From Natronorubrum sediminis (GTDB lineage Archaea > Halobacteriota > Halobacteria > Halobacteriales > Natrialbaceae): 64,000 nucleotides of DNA. The translations under genes and the position numbers were made by a program. Below, piece by piece: positions 1-8,628 of the stretch; position 1 is the stretch's first letter, and each line of letters begins with the position of its first letter. The notes under the pieces are model-generated. The model was given only the letters and a program-made list of their open reading frames with translations, ran no database searches and was not told the origin of the DNA. The stretch is from positions 806,001-870,000 of the forward strand of contig NZ_FNWL01000001.1 of the NCBI RefSeq assembly GCF_900108095.1. Reading direction: 5' to 3'.

Positions 1-42
1 GTGCTCGAGGAGAAGCCCTCCCCCGTCACCGCCTGCGTGTAG
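1..42 (+). CDS. possible C-terminal tail of a gene cut by the window edge
   Basis: Frame 1 is open from the first base to a TAG at 40-42 and would encode a 13-residue tail ending in PSPVTACV. Nothing in so short a tail identifies a family. The stretch 43-232 up to the end of nadE has no convincing gene; I see no clear terminator or repeat in it. Confidence 0.25.
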   Translation: MLEEKPSPVTACV

Positions 43-232
43 GCGGCGAGACTGATACAGCCGATACGTCGACAACCGCGAGCCAGCGGATGTGTGGCTC
101 GATTCGATAGTCGAAGGTTAGTGTATGGATACTTCAACCTGCGGCGTTAGCACTCCAGCCGGTCTTATCAGGGGTATCTTCATTTACGGGTTTACGCAGG
201 GTCCTCGAGCCCCAACGCTGTTCGCGACACGA

Positions 233-1087
233 TCAGAACAGCGGTTCCGGCTCCGTCGGCGCCGTTCGTTTGTGGTCGCTCTCCTCGTGGAGCGACGCGA
301 CGTGCTCGACGCTCTCGACGGTGGTGTTCGTGAGTCGAGCGACGACCGACGCCGGGAGGTTGCCGTCGATGTAGAACGCCAGGACGGCGTCGAGCGTGTC
401 GTAGTCCATCCCGAGTTCCTCCTCGTCGGTTCCGTAGTCGACCATTCCGCCGGTCGGCGTCTTCCGGACGAGCGACTCCGAAACACCGAGGTGGGCCGCA
501 ACCTGCCGGACTTGCTGTTTGTAGAGGTTCGCGAGCGGATTACAGTCGACGCCGCCGTCACCGTACTTCGTCACGTAGCCCGTCGCGAGCTCCGCGCGGT
601 TGCCGGTCCCGAGGACGATCCGGTTCTCCCGGTTGGCGACGAGGTACGTCATCGTCATCCGGACGCGGGCGCTCGTGTTACCGACGTAACGGCCCTCCCA
701 CCGGTCCTCGGAGGCGTTGTAATTCTCGGCGTCGGCCCGACTCAACGTCTCCTCGACGACCGAATCGATGCCGATCACGTCGTAGTCGATGCCGAGATCT
801 TCGGCGACCCGCTCGGCGTCGCTCATGTTTTCGTCTTCGTTTACCTCCTTCGGGAGGATGATCCCGTGGACCGCGTCGGTACCGAGCGCCTCGACGGCGA
901 GGTAGGCGGTCGTCGTGCTGTCGATCCCGCCCGAGAGCGCGATCTCGACGCCGTCGGCATCCGCGGCCCCGACGCGGTCGCGGATGAACTCGGTGAGATG
1001 ATCGACCTGAGCTTCGATCTCCGCCGCCGAAAACCGGAGGTCGGCCGGATCGATCTCAGTCTGGGTCTGCTCGTAGAGATTTGCCAT
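233..1087 (-). CDS. nadE: NH3-dependent NAD+ synthase
   Basis: This 284-residue protein adenylates nicotinate adenine dinucleotide and amidates it to NAD+, the last step of NAD synthesis in the cytoplasm. The PP-loop ATP motif SGGIDS is at about residues 52-57, and the conserved blocks GTGNRAELATGYVTKYGDGG and KTPTGGM follow in family order. There is no glutaminase domain, so ammonia should be the direct donor. The ORF is open further upstream, but that part is low-complexity Arg/Ser sequence; I chose the ATG beginning MANLYEQ, with an in-frame ATG 30 bases earlier as the alternative. NadM, which acts earlier in the pathway, is encoded at 24.0-24.6 kb. Confidence 0.93.
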   Translation of the reverse strand: MANLYEQTQTEIDPADLRFSAAEIEAQVDHLTEFIRDRVGAADADGVEIALSGGIDSTTTAYLAVEALGTDAVHGIILPKEVNEDENMSDAERVAEDLGIDYDVIGIDSVVEETLSRADAENYNASEDRWEGRYVGNTSARVRMTMTYLVANRENRIVLGTGNRAELATGYVTKYGDGGVDCNPLANLYKQQVRQVAAHLGVSESLVRKTPTGGMVDYGTDEEELGMDYDTLDAVLAFYIDGNLPASVVARLTNTTVESVEHVASLHEESDHKRTAPTEPEPLF

Positions 1088-1172
1088 CTGGACTGGCACG
1101 TAACCGGAAGCGGCCATAAAAGCCGTACGCTTTCGAAAGCACGTGGTCAGACGATAATTCGAGGGCGCTCGC

Positions 1173-1568
1173 TCAGACGGGCGCAAACGAAAGGACCCGT
1201 TCACCCGTCGTCTCCGAGACCGTGATCTCGATTTCGACCTCGAGACCGTTTTCGATGGCCTCGAGGTCGATCCCGACGATCTGTCCGGTGATGCGCACGG
1301 ACCCGAAGCTCGCGACGGCCGTCGCGTAGGGGGCGTCCTCCTCGAAGGCCGGCGTCGGAACGTGCGTGACGGTGAACGTTTGGACCTCGCCGGTGTCGGG
1401 AAGGTCGACCTCCTCGAGGTCAGTCGCGCCGCAGTCGGGACAGACGCGTCGCGGCGGCAGCGAGCCGTGGCCCTCCGGACACGACAAGTAGTACGCTTCC
1501 TCTTTTTCGGCGGCGTCGAGCCACTCGTCGAAGCCGGCATCTCGTGGGTTCGTCTCGTTCTCGCTCAT
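1173..1568 (-). CDS. DUF35-type Zn-ribbon/OB-fold protein, thiolase partner
   Basis: A 131-residue protein with an N-terminal rubredoxin-like zinc ribbon (C30, then CPDC at 43-46) followed by an OB-fold (DUF35), the layout of small partners of archaeal thiolases and acyl-CoA ligases. In methanogens such a protein bridges acetoacetyl-CoA thiolase and HMG-CoA synthase. Its ATG overlaps the end of the thiolase gene by four bases (ATGA), so the two are translationally coupled and probably form a complex. The exact acyl-CoA substrate cannot be read from the sequence. Confidence 0.85.
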   Translation of the reverse strand: MSENETNPRDAGFDEWLDAAEKEEAYYLSCPEGHGSLPPRRVCPDCGATDLEEVDLPDTGEVQTFTVTHVPTPAFEEDAPYATAVASFGSVRITGQIVGIDLEAIENGLEVEIEITVSETTGERVLSFAPV

Positions 1569-2740
1569 GCGTCACTCACCTCCAGAACGTGAACGGTTGC
1601 ACTCGCGACGGTGCCACCCGCGTTGTGCGCGAGGGCCGTCGTCGCGTCTTCGACGAACTCGCTGTTGGGGTGTTTGCCGGAGAGGAGCTTCGTGACCTCG
1701 GCGATCTGTGACGCGCCGGTCGCGCCTACCGGATGGCCCTTCGCTTTCAGCCCACCGGAGAGATTGATCGGCGTCTCGCCGTCGGCCGTCGTTCGCCCGT
1801 CTCGAGCGGCGGAGATTCCCTCGCCGATCTGGAAGAGGTCGAGCGACTCGATCGCGAGCACTTCCGCGATGGTGAAACAGTCGTGGACCTCGGCAAAATC
1901 GACGTCTGCGGGCCCGATTCCCGAATCGGCGTACGCCTCCTCGCCGGCGTTGCGGGCGGCAGGCGAACGCGCGAGGTACTCGCGATCGTGCAAGGCCATT
2001 CGGTCGCCGCCCTGTCCGGTACCCGTGATCGACACCGCGCTCTCGAGGTTGTGTTCCTCGGCGTAGGATTCGCTGGTCAAGACGAGTGCTGCCGCCCCGT
2101 CGGAGAGCGGACAAGCGTCGTAGAGACCGAGCGGCGAGGAAACCTGTGGCGCCTCGAGGACGTCCTCGACATCGATCGCGCGCTGGTACTGCGCCTTGTC
2201 GTTCGGCAGCGCATTCTCGTGGTTCTTGACGGCGATGTGAGCGAGATCCTCGTGCACGCCGCCGTACTCCTCGAAGTACGCCTGTGCCATCAACGCGTAC
2301 GCGCCAGGGAACGTCGTCCCGGCCCGAACCTCCCAGAGGTCGTCCGCGGCGATGGCGAGTGCTTCCGTCGCCCCCGCCGTCCCGAGGTTGGTCATCCGCT
2401 CGGCACCGCCGACGAGGATCACGTCGTCCTCGCCGTTTCGAAGGCGCAAGACCGCGTCCCGAACGGCCGTCCCGCTCGAGGCACACGCCGACTCGTATCG
2501 GGTCGCCGGGGCCTGAATCCCGGCGGCCTCGGCCATAAGCGGCCCTTGATGACCCTGATGTTCCGATAGTTCGCCCATGAAATTGCCATAGAGGAGCGCG
2601 TCGACGTCCTCGCGGGGAACTCCGCTGTCTTCGAACGCTTCGATGCTTGCCGTCGCGAAGAGTTCCCGGCCGGTTTTCTCGGGCATGTTCCCGAAGGAAG
2701 TCACGCCAACACCTGCAACACGTACGTCACTCATACGCAC
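1565..2740 (-). CDS. thiolase-family acetyl-CoA acyltransferase
   Basis: A 391-residue SCP-x/archaeal-type thiolase. The nucleophilic cysteine lies in ESACASSG at about residue 86, and the C-terminal catalytic region shows KAKGHPVGATG and HNAGGTVASA. The fold length matches the family. Haloarchaeal members condense or cleave acyl-CoAs, in the mevalonate route or in beta-oxidation; context (a DUF35 partner overlapping by 4 nt) favours the archaeal condensing-complex type. MRMSD could also start at the second Met. The gene is first in a two-gene operon read leftward. Confidence 0.88.
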   Translation of the reverse strand: MRMSDVRVAGVGVTSFGNMPEKTGRELFATASIEAFEDSGVPREDVDALLYGNFMGELSEHQGHQGPLMAEAAGIQAPATRYESACASSGTAVRDAVLRLRNGEDDVILVGGAERMTNLGTAGATEALAIAADDLWEVRAGTTFPGAYALMAQAYFEEYGGVHEDLAHIAVKNHENALPNDKAQYQRAIDVEDVLEAPQVSSPLGLYDACPLSDGAAALVLTSESYAEEHNLESAVSITGTGQGGDRMALHDREYLARSPAARNAGEEAYADSGIGPADVDFAEVHDCFTIAEVLAIESLDLFQIGEGISAARDGRTTADGETPINLSGGLKAKGHPVGATGASQIAEVTKLLSGKHPNSEFVEDATTALAHNAGGTVASATVHVLEVSDA

Positions 2741-2845
2741 ACTCCTAGTCGATCGCTCCGTTAATACTCCGCGGTTGCAGTCGTGACAAGTTTCGAAAGT
2801 GAGTGACTATTCAGCTGAGTCTCGGACACGTGTCGGAGCCCGTAC

Positions 2846-2854
2846 GTTTATTTT
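2846..2854 (+). promoter_or_regulatory. TATA box of the M42 peptidase gene
   Basis: The AT word gtttatttt stands about 27 nt before the ATG at 2876 in otherwise GC-rich DNA. That is the spacing for a leaderless haloarchaeal transcript. Confidence 0.55.
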
Positions 2855-2875
2855 CACGTCGCAACGAGTGCCAGT

Positions 2876-3943
2876 ATGGAATCGACTCCCTTCGACTTCG
2901 ATCACCTCACAGAATTGACTGAAACGAGTGGCGTCCCCGGTTACGAGGACCGAATTCGCGACCTCGTCATCGAGGACCTCGAGGAGAGCGTCGATCGGGT
3001 CCGAACCGACGCGATGGGGAACGTCGTCGGGACGCTCGAGGGCGAGTCCGATCACTCCATTGCCGTCGCGGCGCACATGGACGAGATCGGATTTATGGTT
3101 CGCCACCTCAAGGGCGGCGAGGACGGCTTCGGATTCGTCGAACTCGACGCGCTCGGGGGCTGGGATGCGCGAATTCTCAAAGCCCAGCGGGTGACGATCC
3201 ACACGGACGACGGCGACCTGCCGGGAGTGATCGGCTCACCGCCACCGCACACGCTGACCGACGAGCAACGCGAGAAGACCCCTGACGTAGAAGACGTCGT
3301 CGTCGACGTGGGCCTCCCCTACGAGGATCTCGAGGAACGCGTCTCGCCGGGCGACCTCGTCACGATGGATCAAACGACCGAACGCGTCGGTGAGACGGTC
3401 ACGGGCAAAGCCTTGGACGACCGCGTCTGCCTGTTCGCGATGCTCGAGGCCGCGCGCCGACTCGAGAACCCGGACGCGACGATCCACTTCTGTGCGACGG
3501 TTCAGGAGGAAGTCGGCCTCCGCGGTGCGCGGGCACTCGGCGTCGACGTCGACCCAGACCTCGCCATCGCACTGGACGTGACCGTCGCGAACGATGTCCC
3601 CGGATTCGAAGACGGCAAGCACGTCACCGACCTCGGTGAGGGGACGGCGATCAAACTCAAAGACGGCAGCGTCATCACGAACCCGAAGGTCCACAAGCGA
3701 CTGCAGTCGGTCGCCGAAGACGAGGGTATCGACTATCAACACGAGATTCTACCCGCCGGGGGCACCGATACGGCCGGCTTCCAGTTCCCCGCCGGAGCCA
3801 AGCCCGTCGGCGCGATTTCGGTGCCGACACGTTATCTCCACACCCCGACCGAAGCCGCCCACGTCGACGACGTCGCGGCGACGATCGACCTGCTCGAGGC
3901 GTTCCTCGCCAGCGAGGACGGTGAACACGAGTACACGCTGTGA
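2876..3943 (+). CDS. M42 family zinc aminopeptidase
   Basis: A 355-residue tetrahedral-aminopeptidase (TET/glutamyl aminopeptidase) homologue of the cytoplasm that trims peptides after proteasome or Lon cleavage. Zinc and catalytic residues are visible: AAHMDEIG (H67, D69), the VQEEVGLRGA block with the catalytic Glu pair near residues 211-212, GGTDTAG near 295, and the final His in LHTPTEAAH. Full length for the family. A TATA box at the right distance suggests leaderless monocistronic transcription. Sugar-hydrolysing (endoglucanase-like) annotation of M42 members is historic and less likely. Confidence 0.92.
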   Translation: MESTPFDFDHLTELTETSGVPGYEDRIRDLVIEDLEESVDRVRTDAMGNVVGTLEGESDHSIAVAAHMDEIGFMVRHLKGGEDGFGFVELDALGGWDARILKAQRVTIHTDDGDLPGVIGSPPPHTLTDEQREKTPDVEDVVVDVGLPYEDLEERVSPGDLVTMDQTTERVGETVTGKALDDRVCLFAMLEAARRLENPDATIHFCATVQEEVGLRGARALGVDVDPDLAIALDVTVANDVPGFEDGKHVTDLGEGTAIKLKDGSVITNPKVHKRLQSVAEDEGIDYQHEILPAGGTDTAGFQFPAGAKPVGAISVPTRYLHTPTEAAHVDDVAATIDLLEAFLASEDGEHEYTL

Positions 3944-3986
3944 TAGTGGATCGACGGAGAGAGTACCGACGGAAAAAAGACATCGA

Positions 3987-4508
3987 CTACGGCGTTTCGT
4001 GAACCGTCAGTTCGACGGGTCGTCGCTTTCCTTCGATGTCTGCGACGAGGCGTTCGACGACCGTCTCGGCTTCCCCGACCAGTTTGGGCTGGACCTTCTT
4101 GATAACCCACTCCAGTGAGACGAATCGCGGGAGCGAGAGCGAACTCGTATCCGCCGTATGCGGGTCGTACACCGCCTCGAAGTAGACCCGACTCGCCGTC
4201 TCCTCGCCGTCGGGAGCCGACTCGGGTTCCGCTTCGATGCGCCACTCGCCGCGCGCGTCGACGCGGTTCGTCAGTCGCCACTCGAGTGACTCGGGTTCGG
4301 AGATGTCCGTGACCCTCGAGCGAGCCGTGTAGGTCAGTTTCCACCAGGCGAACCTGAGGTCGTACCGAGAGCCGACGCCGCCGTCGCCGTGGACGGTTAC
4401 GTCTTTGAGGTGCTCGGTGTAACGAGGATAGTTCGTAAACGCCTGCACGTACGGGAAAACCTCCTCGGGAGAGCGATAGACGAGCGTACTGAGGAGAATT
4501 CTGTCCAC
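3987..4508 (-). CDS. SRPBCC (START/polyketide-cyclase-like) ligand-binding protein
   Basis: A 173-residue single-domain protein of the SRPBCC superfamily, recognisable from SPEEVFPYVQAFTNYPRYTEHL near the N-terminus and the long C-terminal helix EWVIKKVQPKLVGEAETVVERLV. The fold makes a hydrophobic cavity; the ligand is unknown. I chose the GTG start (VDRILLSTLVYRS) because conserved sequence begins there; an upstream ATG would add 13 residues. It stands alone, convergent with the M42 gene. Confidence 0.78.
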   Translation of the reverse strand: MDRILLSTLVYRSPEEVFPYVQAFTNYPRYTEHLKDVTVHGDGGVGSRYDLRFAWWKLTYTARSRVTDISEPESLEWRLTNRVDARGEWRIEAEPESAPDGEETASRVYFEAVYDPHTADTSSLSLPRFVSLEWVIKKVQPKLVGEAETVVERLVADIEGKRRPVELTVHETP

Positions 4509-4646
4509 GCCCACCGGTACGATGCGTTCGAAAGTAAGGATTGTCATCCAGAGAGTGTTGGTAGATGACAGCCGCCGAATCGAACATGAGGGGCACTCGA
4601 GACTCGAGTCGCCACCTTCTATACCGACCGAAAACTACCTCGTGGC

Positions 4647-5393
4647 ATGCGAGACGTCTGTATCGTCGGTGGCGGCGTCGCCGGCCTCGCCGCATCGATC
4701 TTCACCGCCCGTGCCGGACTGGACACCCTCGTCATTGACGGGGGCGAATCGATACTCGCGCGCAACGCGAGCCTCGAGAACTACCCCGGCTATCCCGATG
4801 GCATCGACGCGCGACGCTATCTGCAACTGAGCCGTGAACAGGCCCGGAACGCGGGCGCGACGTTCGAACTCGGCCACGTGACGCGAATCGAAGCGATCGA
4901 CGAAACTGATCTCGAGCAGGGATTCGTCCTCGAGACCGACGGTGGCGACCCCCTCGAGGCGCAGCGAGTGATCGCAGCGTCGTGGTCGGACAGCGAGTAC
5001 CTGGTTCCGCTCGACGTGGGTCGACTCCAACGCGGGAGCAAGCACTACGTCTCGGTCGACGACGGCGGCCGAACGGCCGTCGACGGCATCTACGCGGCCG
5101 GGCGACTGGCCAACGAACCCCACCAGTCCATCGTCGCGGCGGGCCACGGCGCGAAAGTCGGTCTCGCGGTGATCCACGACTCCGACGCGAACTTCTACCA
5201 CGACTGGGTCGCCCCTGAGGGCTACTTCACTGGCCGCAGCCGTGAGGTGCCGCCGGGCTGTGAGGAAATTTCCGACGACGAACGTCTCGAGCGTGACGAA
5301 CAGGCAAGAGCGCGGATGCTCGAGGCGTTTTCGGAGCCGTTGGATGAGAAGCCGACGATGCACCCGAGCGTCGCGGAGAGCAAAACGCGCTAA
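4647..5393 (+). CDS. FAD/NAD(P)-dependent thioredoxin-reductase-like oxidoreductase
   Basis: A 248-residue protein with an N-terminal dinucleotide-binding motif (VGGGVAGLAASIFTARAG, residues 7 on) and the C-terminal FAD motif GIYAAGRL followed by HQSIVAAGHGAKVG, as in thioredoxin reductase. It is shorter than canonical TrxR (about 310), and I see no redox CxxC pair, so it is probably not a true thioredoxin reductase. The last 40 residues are a charged tail. Substrate unknown. Confidence 0.82.
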   Translation: MRDVCIVGGGVAGLAASIFTARAGLDTLVIDGGESILARNASLENYPGYPDGIDARRYLQLSREQARNAGATFELGHVTRIEAIDETDLEQGFVLETDGGDPLEAQRVIAASWSDSEYLVPLDVGRLQRGSKHYVSVDDGGRTAVDGIYAAGRLANEPHQSIVAAGHGAKVGLAVIHDSDANFYHDWVAPEGYFTGRSREVPPGCEEISDDERLERDEQARARMLEAFSEPLDEKPTMHPSVAESKTR

Positions 5394-5609
5394 ACACTGA
5401 TTTTCGTCCGTCCAACGGTTCTTTCGACCGTTATCGGTAGTCGTCTACACGTCGATGTCCCCTCTGCCTCGCCGTTGGTATCTGTGCCGTCGGTCTCGAT
5501 CGTGTTCTCGCTGACGACAGCACTGTCGATCTCGCTTACATCGGGATCGAGTGAGCATACTGACCGTCTCCGGTACACGTAAGCCACCAACGTCCGAAGA
5601 CAGTGACGA

Positions 5610-6824
5610 ATGCTCGAGGGAGTTAACGTCGCACTCGGGGTTACGGGCTCGATCGCGGCCGTCAAGACGGTCGAGTTGGCCCACGAATTGCGACGACAGG
5701 GTGCCAACGTCCGGGCCGTGATGTCCGAAAGCGCGACGGGTATTATCCATCCGTGGGCTGTCGAGTTCGCGACCGACAACGACGTCGTCACCGAGATTAC
5801 GGGCCGCGTCGAACACGTCGAACTGTGCGGGTACGACGGCTGGGCGGACGTCTTCGTGATCGCCCCCGCAACGGCCAACACCGTCGGCAAGATCGCCGGG
5901 GCCGTCGACGACACGCCCGTCACGACGACGGCGACAACGGCTCTCGGTGCCGATACGCCCGTCGTCATCGCGCCCGCGATGCACGAACCGATGTACGACC
6001 ATCCCGGCGTACTCGAGGCCATCGACACCGTCTCGGCGTGGGGCGTCGAGTTCGTCGATCCGCGCGTCGAGGAGGGGAAAGCCAAAATCGCGAGCGAAGA
6101 CGCCATCGTCACCGACATCGCTCGAGCGGCGGGTGATCGGCCCCTCGAGGGCGACCACGTTGTCGTCACAAGCGGTGCGACGGGTGAAGCGATCGACCCC
6201 GTTCGCGTCCTGACGAACCGATCGTCGGGGAAGATGGGCAGAGCAGTCGCCAAGGCCTGCTACGTCCGCGGTGCCGACGTGACACTCGTCCACGGACTGG
6301 TCGGTCCGCGTTCGATCACCAGCGACGGCGCGGTGGCCCAAACGAACCCCGACGGGACGGTGTCCTACGCGACGCTTCGATCCGTCGAAAGTGCCGACGC
6401 GATGCTCGAGGTAACCCGCGAGGCGTGTACGGACGCGGACACGCTGGTTTCGGTCGCCGCAATCGGCGACTACACCGTCGACTCGAGCGACGAGAAGATT
6501 CGCTCGGGTCAGGACCTCTCGTTGTCGCTCGAGCCGACCCCGAAACTCATCGACGAGATTCGAGACGACCACCCCGAGTTGCCGATCGTCGGCTTCAAAA
6601 CCGAGACGTCGGGCGACGAAGCGGCGATGATCGAGCAAGCGCGCGAGACACTCGAGCGCGCAGAATTGGCCTTCGTCGTCGCGAACGACGCGAGTGTGAT
6701 GGGTGCCGAGCAAACGAACGCCCTGTTGGTCCACGACGCCGATGCAGCCAGATTCTCTGGCTCGAAGGCGGGATTAGCCGGAGAGATTGCGGATTCGATC
6801 GCCACACTTTTTGGAGTAAACTGA
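5610..6824 (+). CDS. coaBC: bifunctional phosphopantothenoylcysteine decarboxylase / phosphopantothenate-cysteine ligase
   Basis: A 404-residue Dfp protein for two consecutive steps of CoA synthesis. The N-terminal flavoprotein CoaC half shows GSIAAVKTVELAHEL, the catalytic His in VEHVEL, PATANTVGKIAG and APAMHEPMYDHP. The CoaB half begins near residue 180 with TSGATGEAIDPVRVLTNRSS. In archaea the ligase normally uses 4'-phosphopantothenate made by the PoK/PPS route. The beta-alanine supplier MfnA is encoded at 53-54 kb. A long antisense ORF here (5445-6734) is a shadow. Confidence 0.94.
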   Translation: MLEGVNVALGVTGSIAAVKTVELAHELRRQGANVRAVMSESATGIIHPWAVEFATDNDVVTEITGRVEHVELCGYDGWADVFVIAPATANTVGKIAGAVDDTPVTTTATTALGADTPVVIAPAMHEPMYDHPGVLEAIDTVSAWGVEFVDPRVEEGKAKIASEDAIVTDIARAAGDRPLEGDHVVVTSGATGEAIDPVRVLTNRSSGKMGRAVAKACYVRGADVTLVHGLVGPRSITSDGAVAQTNPDGTVSYATLRSVESADAMLEVTREACTDADTLVSVAAIGDYTVDSSDEKIRSGQDLSLSLEPTPKLIDEIRDDHPELPIVGFKTETSGDEAAMIEQARETLERAELAFVVANDASVMGAEQTNALLVHDADAARFSGSKAGLAGEIADSIATLFGVN

Positions 6825-6854
6825 CAGATACCGCTTGAGGGAACGTCAAGAGAA

Positions 6855-6861
6855 TTATATA
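6855..6861 (+). promoter_or_regulatory. TATA box upstream of the DUF7344 gene
   Basis: The word ttatata lies in the 181-base gap after coaBC, with an expected transcription start near 6882-6886. The next annotated gene begins at 7006, leaving a leader of about 120 nt. That leader contains a 6-bp hairpin (6892-6911) and a 45-codon frame starting at 6891. Confidence 0.5.
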
Positions 6862-7005
6862 GGTGGCGTTCATGCCTTGAATTACCAACTATGCGACCGG
6901 TTTCAGTCGCACGTCCCTCTCTGTCGTCGATCCCCCGTGCTGGGTATCGGTGGCGGTTCGAACGCGAATTAGCGGGCAGTCTCGACCGGCGTAGTGAGGT
7001 GATCT

Positions 7006-7593
7006 GTGGTGCAAAAACAACAATCTGATAGTATCGATTCCGGAGACTCACTATCGAAGGGTGAAGTTTTCGAAGTATTACGTAACCAGCGACGACGCTA
7101 CGTCCTGCAGTATCTCCAGCAGGATTCCCGCCCCGTCGAACTCGGTGATCTCGCCCAGCAAGTCGCCGCCTGGGAGTACGAAACCACGCTCGAGGAAGTC
7201 ACGCCTGAACAACGAAAGCGCGTGTACACGACCCTCCAGCAGACGCACTTACCGAAGATGGACAAATCGGGGATTCTCGAGTTCGACTCCGACGACGGCG
7301 TCATCGAAGCGACGGATCGGGCCCAGGATATCAGCATCTACCTCGAGATCGTTCCCGGCCACGAGTTCGCCTGGCGCGAACTCTACCTCTCCCTCGGTGC
7401 GATTTCTGGCGCGCTCGTCGCTGCACTCTGGCTCGAGATTTACCCGCTGACGATCTTTTCAGATCTCGCGTGGCTGGGGATCACCGCTGCAACGTTCACG
7501 GTGACGGCGATCGTCCACAGTTATTACGAACGAAATATGCGACTCGGCCACGGTGATCAGCCTCCGGAACTCAGCTACGGAAGCGACAACTAA
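7006..7593 (+). CDS. DUF7344-type winged-helix membrane protein
   Basis: A 195-residue protein with an N-terminal winged helix ([20 protein letters not shown], then the alpha-helical region ending near [17 protein letters not shown]) of the haloarchaeal DUF7344 kind. Two hydrophobic segments follow in the C-terminal half (about residues 126-145 and 148-167), so the DNA-binding part may be membrane-anchored. The start is one of two consecutive GTG codons (7006/7009). It is probably a regulator; neither target nor signal is visible. There is no obvious operon partner. Confidence 0.75.
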   Translation: MVQKQQSDSIDSGDSLSKGEVFEVLRNQRRRYVLQYLQQDSRPVELGDLAQQVAAWEYETTLEEVTPEQRKRVYTTLQQTHLPKMDKSGILEFDSDDGVIEATDRAQDISIYLEIVPGHEFAWRELYLSLGAISGALVAALWLEIYPLTIFSDLAWLGITAATFTVTAIVHSYYERNMRLGHGDQPPELSYGSDN

Positions 7594-7757
7594 GGCGGAC
7601 TGTTGTCCCTGTTTACCGGTGGAACTGCGGATGGATCGCGGTTGCACCAGTACCGACTGTTAGGAAACCGTATGACACTACGTCGCGATATCACGATCGA
7701 TCATCCGTGGCTCGAGTGTATCGTCAAGTTTTACTCGACGACCACCAGACCCACGAC

Positions 7758-8327
7758 ATGGATCAGTTGAAGCGGTCGCTTCTCGACGCCCCGATCATCG
7801 AGAAAAACGGTTATCACTACTTCGTCCACCCGATTAGCGACGGCGTACCAAAACTCGACCCCGGCTTGCTTCGGGAGATCGTCATTCGAATCATCCGAAA
7901 AGCGAAACTTGAGGAAGTCGATCGAATCGTCACGCCGGCCGCGATGGGCATCCACATTTCGACGGCCGTCTCGCTGATGACGGACATTCCACTGACGGTC
8001 ATCCGAAAGCGCCAGTACGGACTCGACGATGAGGTCGCTATCTCCCAACAGACGGGCTACTCGGAGAACGAGATGTACATCAACGACGTCCGCGAGGGCG
8101 AACGCGTGCTCGTCCTCGACGACGTGCTCTCGACGGGCGGAACGCTCGCGTCCGTGCTCGAGGCCCTCGATGGGATCGGTGCCGAAGTCGTAGACACCGT
8201 TGCGGTGATCAAGAAAGTCGGTGGCGAAAACAAGGTCGCAGACGAAGGTTATCGCGTCAAAACGCTGATCAACGTCGACGTCGTCGACGGTGAGGTCGTC
8301 ATCGTCGACGAGAACGGCGACTCGTAA
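7758..8327 (+). CDS. hpt: hypoxanthine/guanine phosphoribosyltransferase
   Basis: A 189-residue archaeal-type PRTase that converts purine bases plus PRPP to nucleotides (purine salvage, cytoplasm). The PRPP loop [14 protein letters not shown] lies near residues 118-131, and the family N-terminus [20 protein letters not shown] marks the start at 7758, rather than the in-frame ATG 51 bases upstream. Sequence and length fit the haloarchaeal Hpt group, which resembles adenine PRTases; the exact base preference (Hx/Gua) is assigned from the family. Confidence 0.9.
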   Translation: MDQLKRSLLDAPIIEKNGYHYFVHPISDGVPKLDPGLLREIVIRIIRKAKLEEVDRIVTPAAMGIHISTAVSLMTDIPLTVIRKRQYGLDDEVAISQQTGYSENEMYINDVREGERVLVLDDVLSTGGTLASVLEALDGIGAEVVDTVAVIKKVGGENKVADEGYRVKTLINVDVVDGEVVIVDENGDS

Positions 8328-8597
8328 TCGAAGCCCGCTAAGCGCGTTCTCTCGCCGACAGTTCACCGGCTATAGCAGTATATAAGGGTACTGGCCAACC
8401 CGAAATGTCGGCGCAAAATGTTCAAAATACCACATTTATATACGATCAATATTGGGGAAATTAGCCCATTAATGAGCTATCATTCTCGTTAATAACTTGA
8501 AGATCGTATCGAATAAACTCGCTTTCCTACAAAGTGAGTTTCCGTTCTTCGCGTAAAAATACAGACAGAAGTTGCCGGGAACGTACCAATCATAACT
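8328..8597. other. AT-rich intergenic region before the peptide ABC operon
   Basis: These 270 bases are clearly AT-richer than the surroundings. They hold two further TATA-like words (8379-8386 tatataag, 8434-8441 tttatata) and an imperfect 10-bp hairpin at 8516-8540 (aactcgcttt / aaagtgagtt around cctac). No ORF fits. The TATA words are too far from the transporter gene to be its start-proximal promoter, so a small RNA or alternative long leader is possible. Confidence 0.4.
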
Positions 8598-8606
8598 CAT
8601 ATAACA
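8598..8606 (+). promoter_or_regulatory. TATA box of the peptide ABC transporter operon
   Basis: The AT word tcatataac is centred 27 nt before the ATG at 8629, the spacing expected for a leaderless transcript of the substrate-binding protein gene. Confidence 0.55.
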
Positions 8607-8628
8607 TCCTGGTAGATATAGCAAAGAC

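Noticed and set aside
5445-6734. 429-codon minus-strand frame opposite coaBC
   Set aside because: Arg/Asp-rich, repetitive translation with no motif; it is the antisense shadow of a confidently identified gene in GC-rich DNA.
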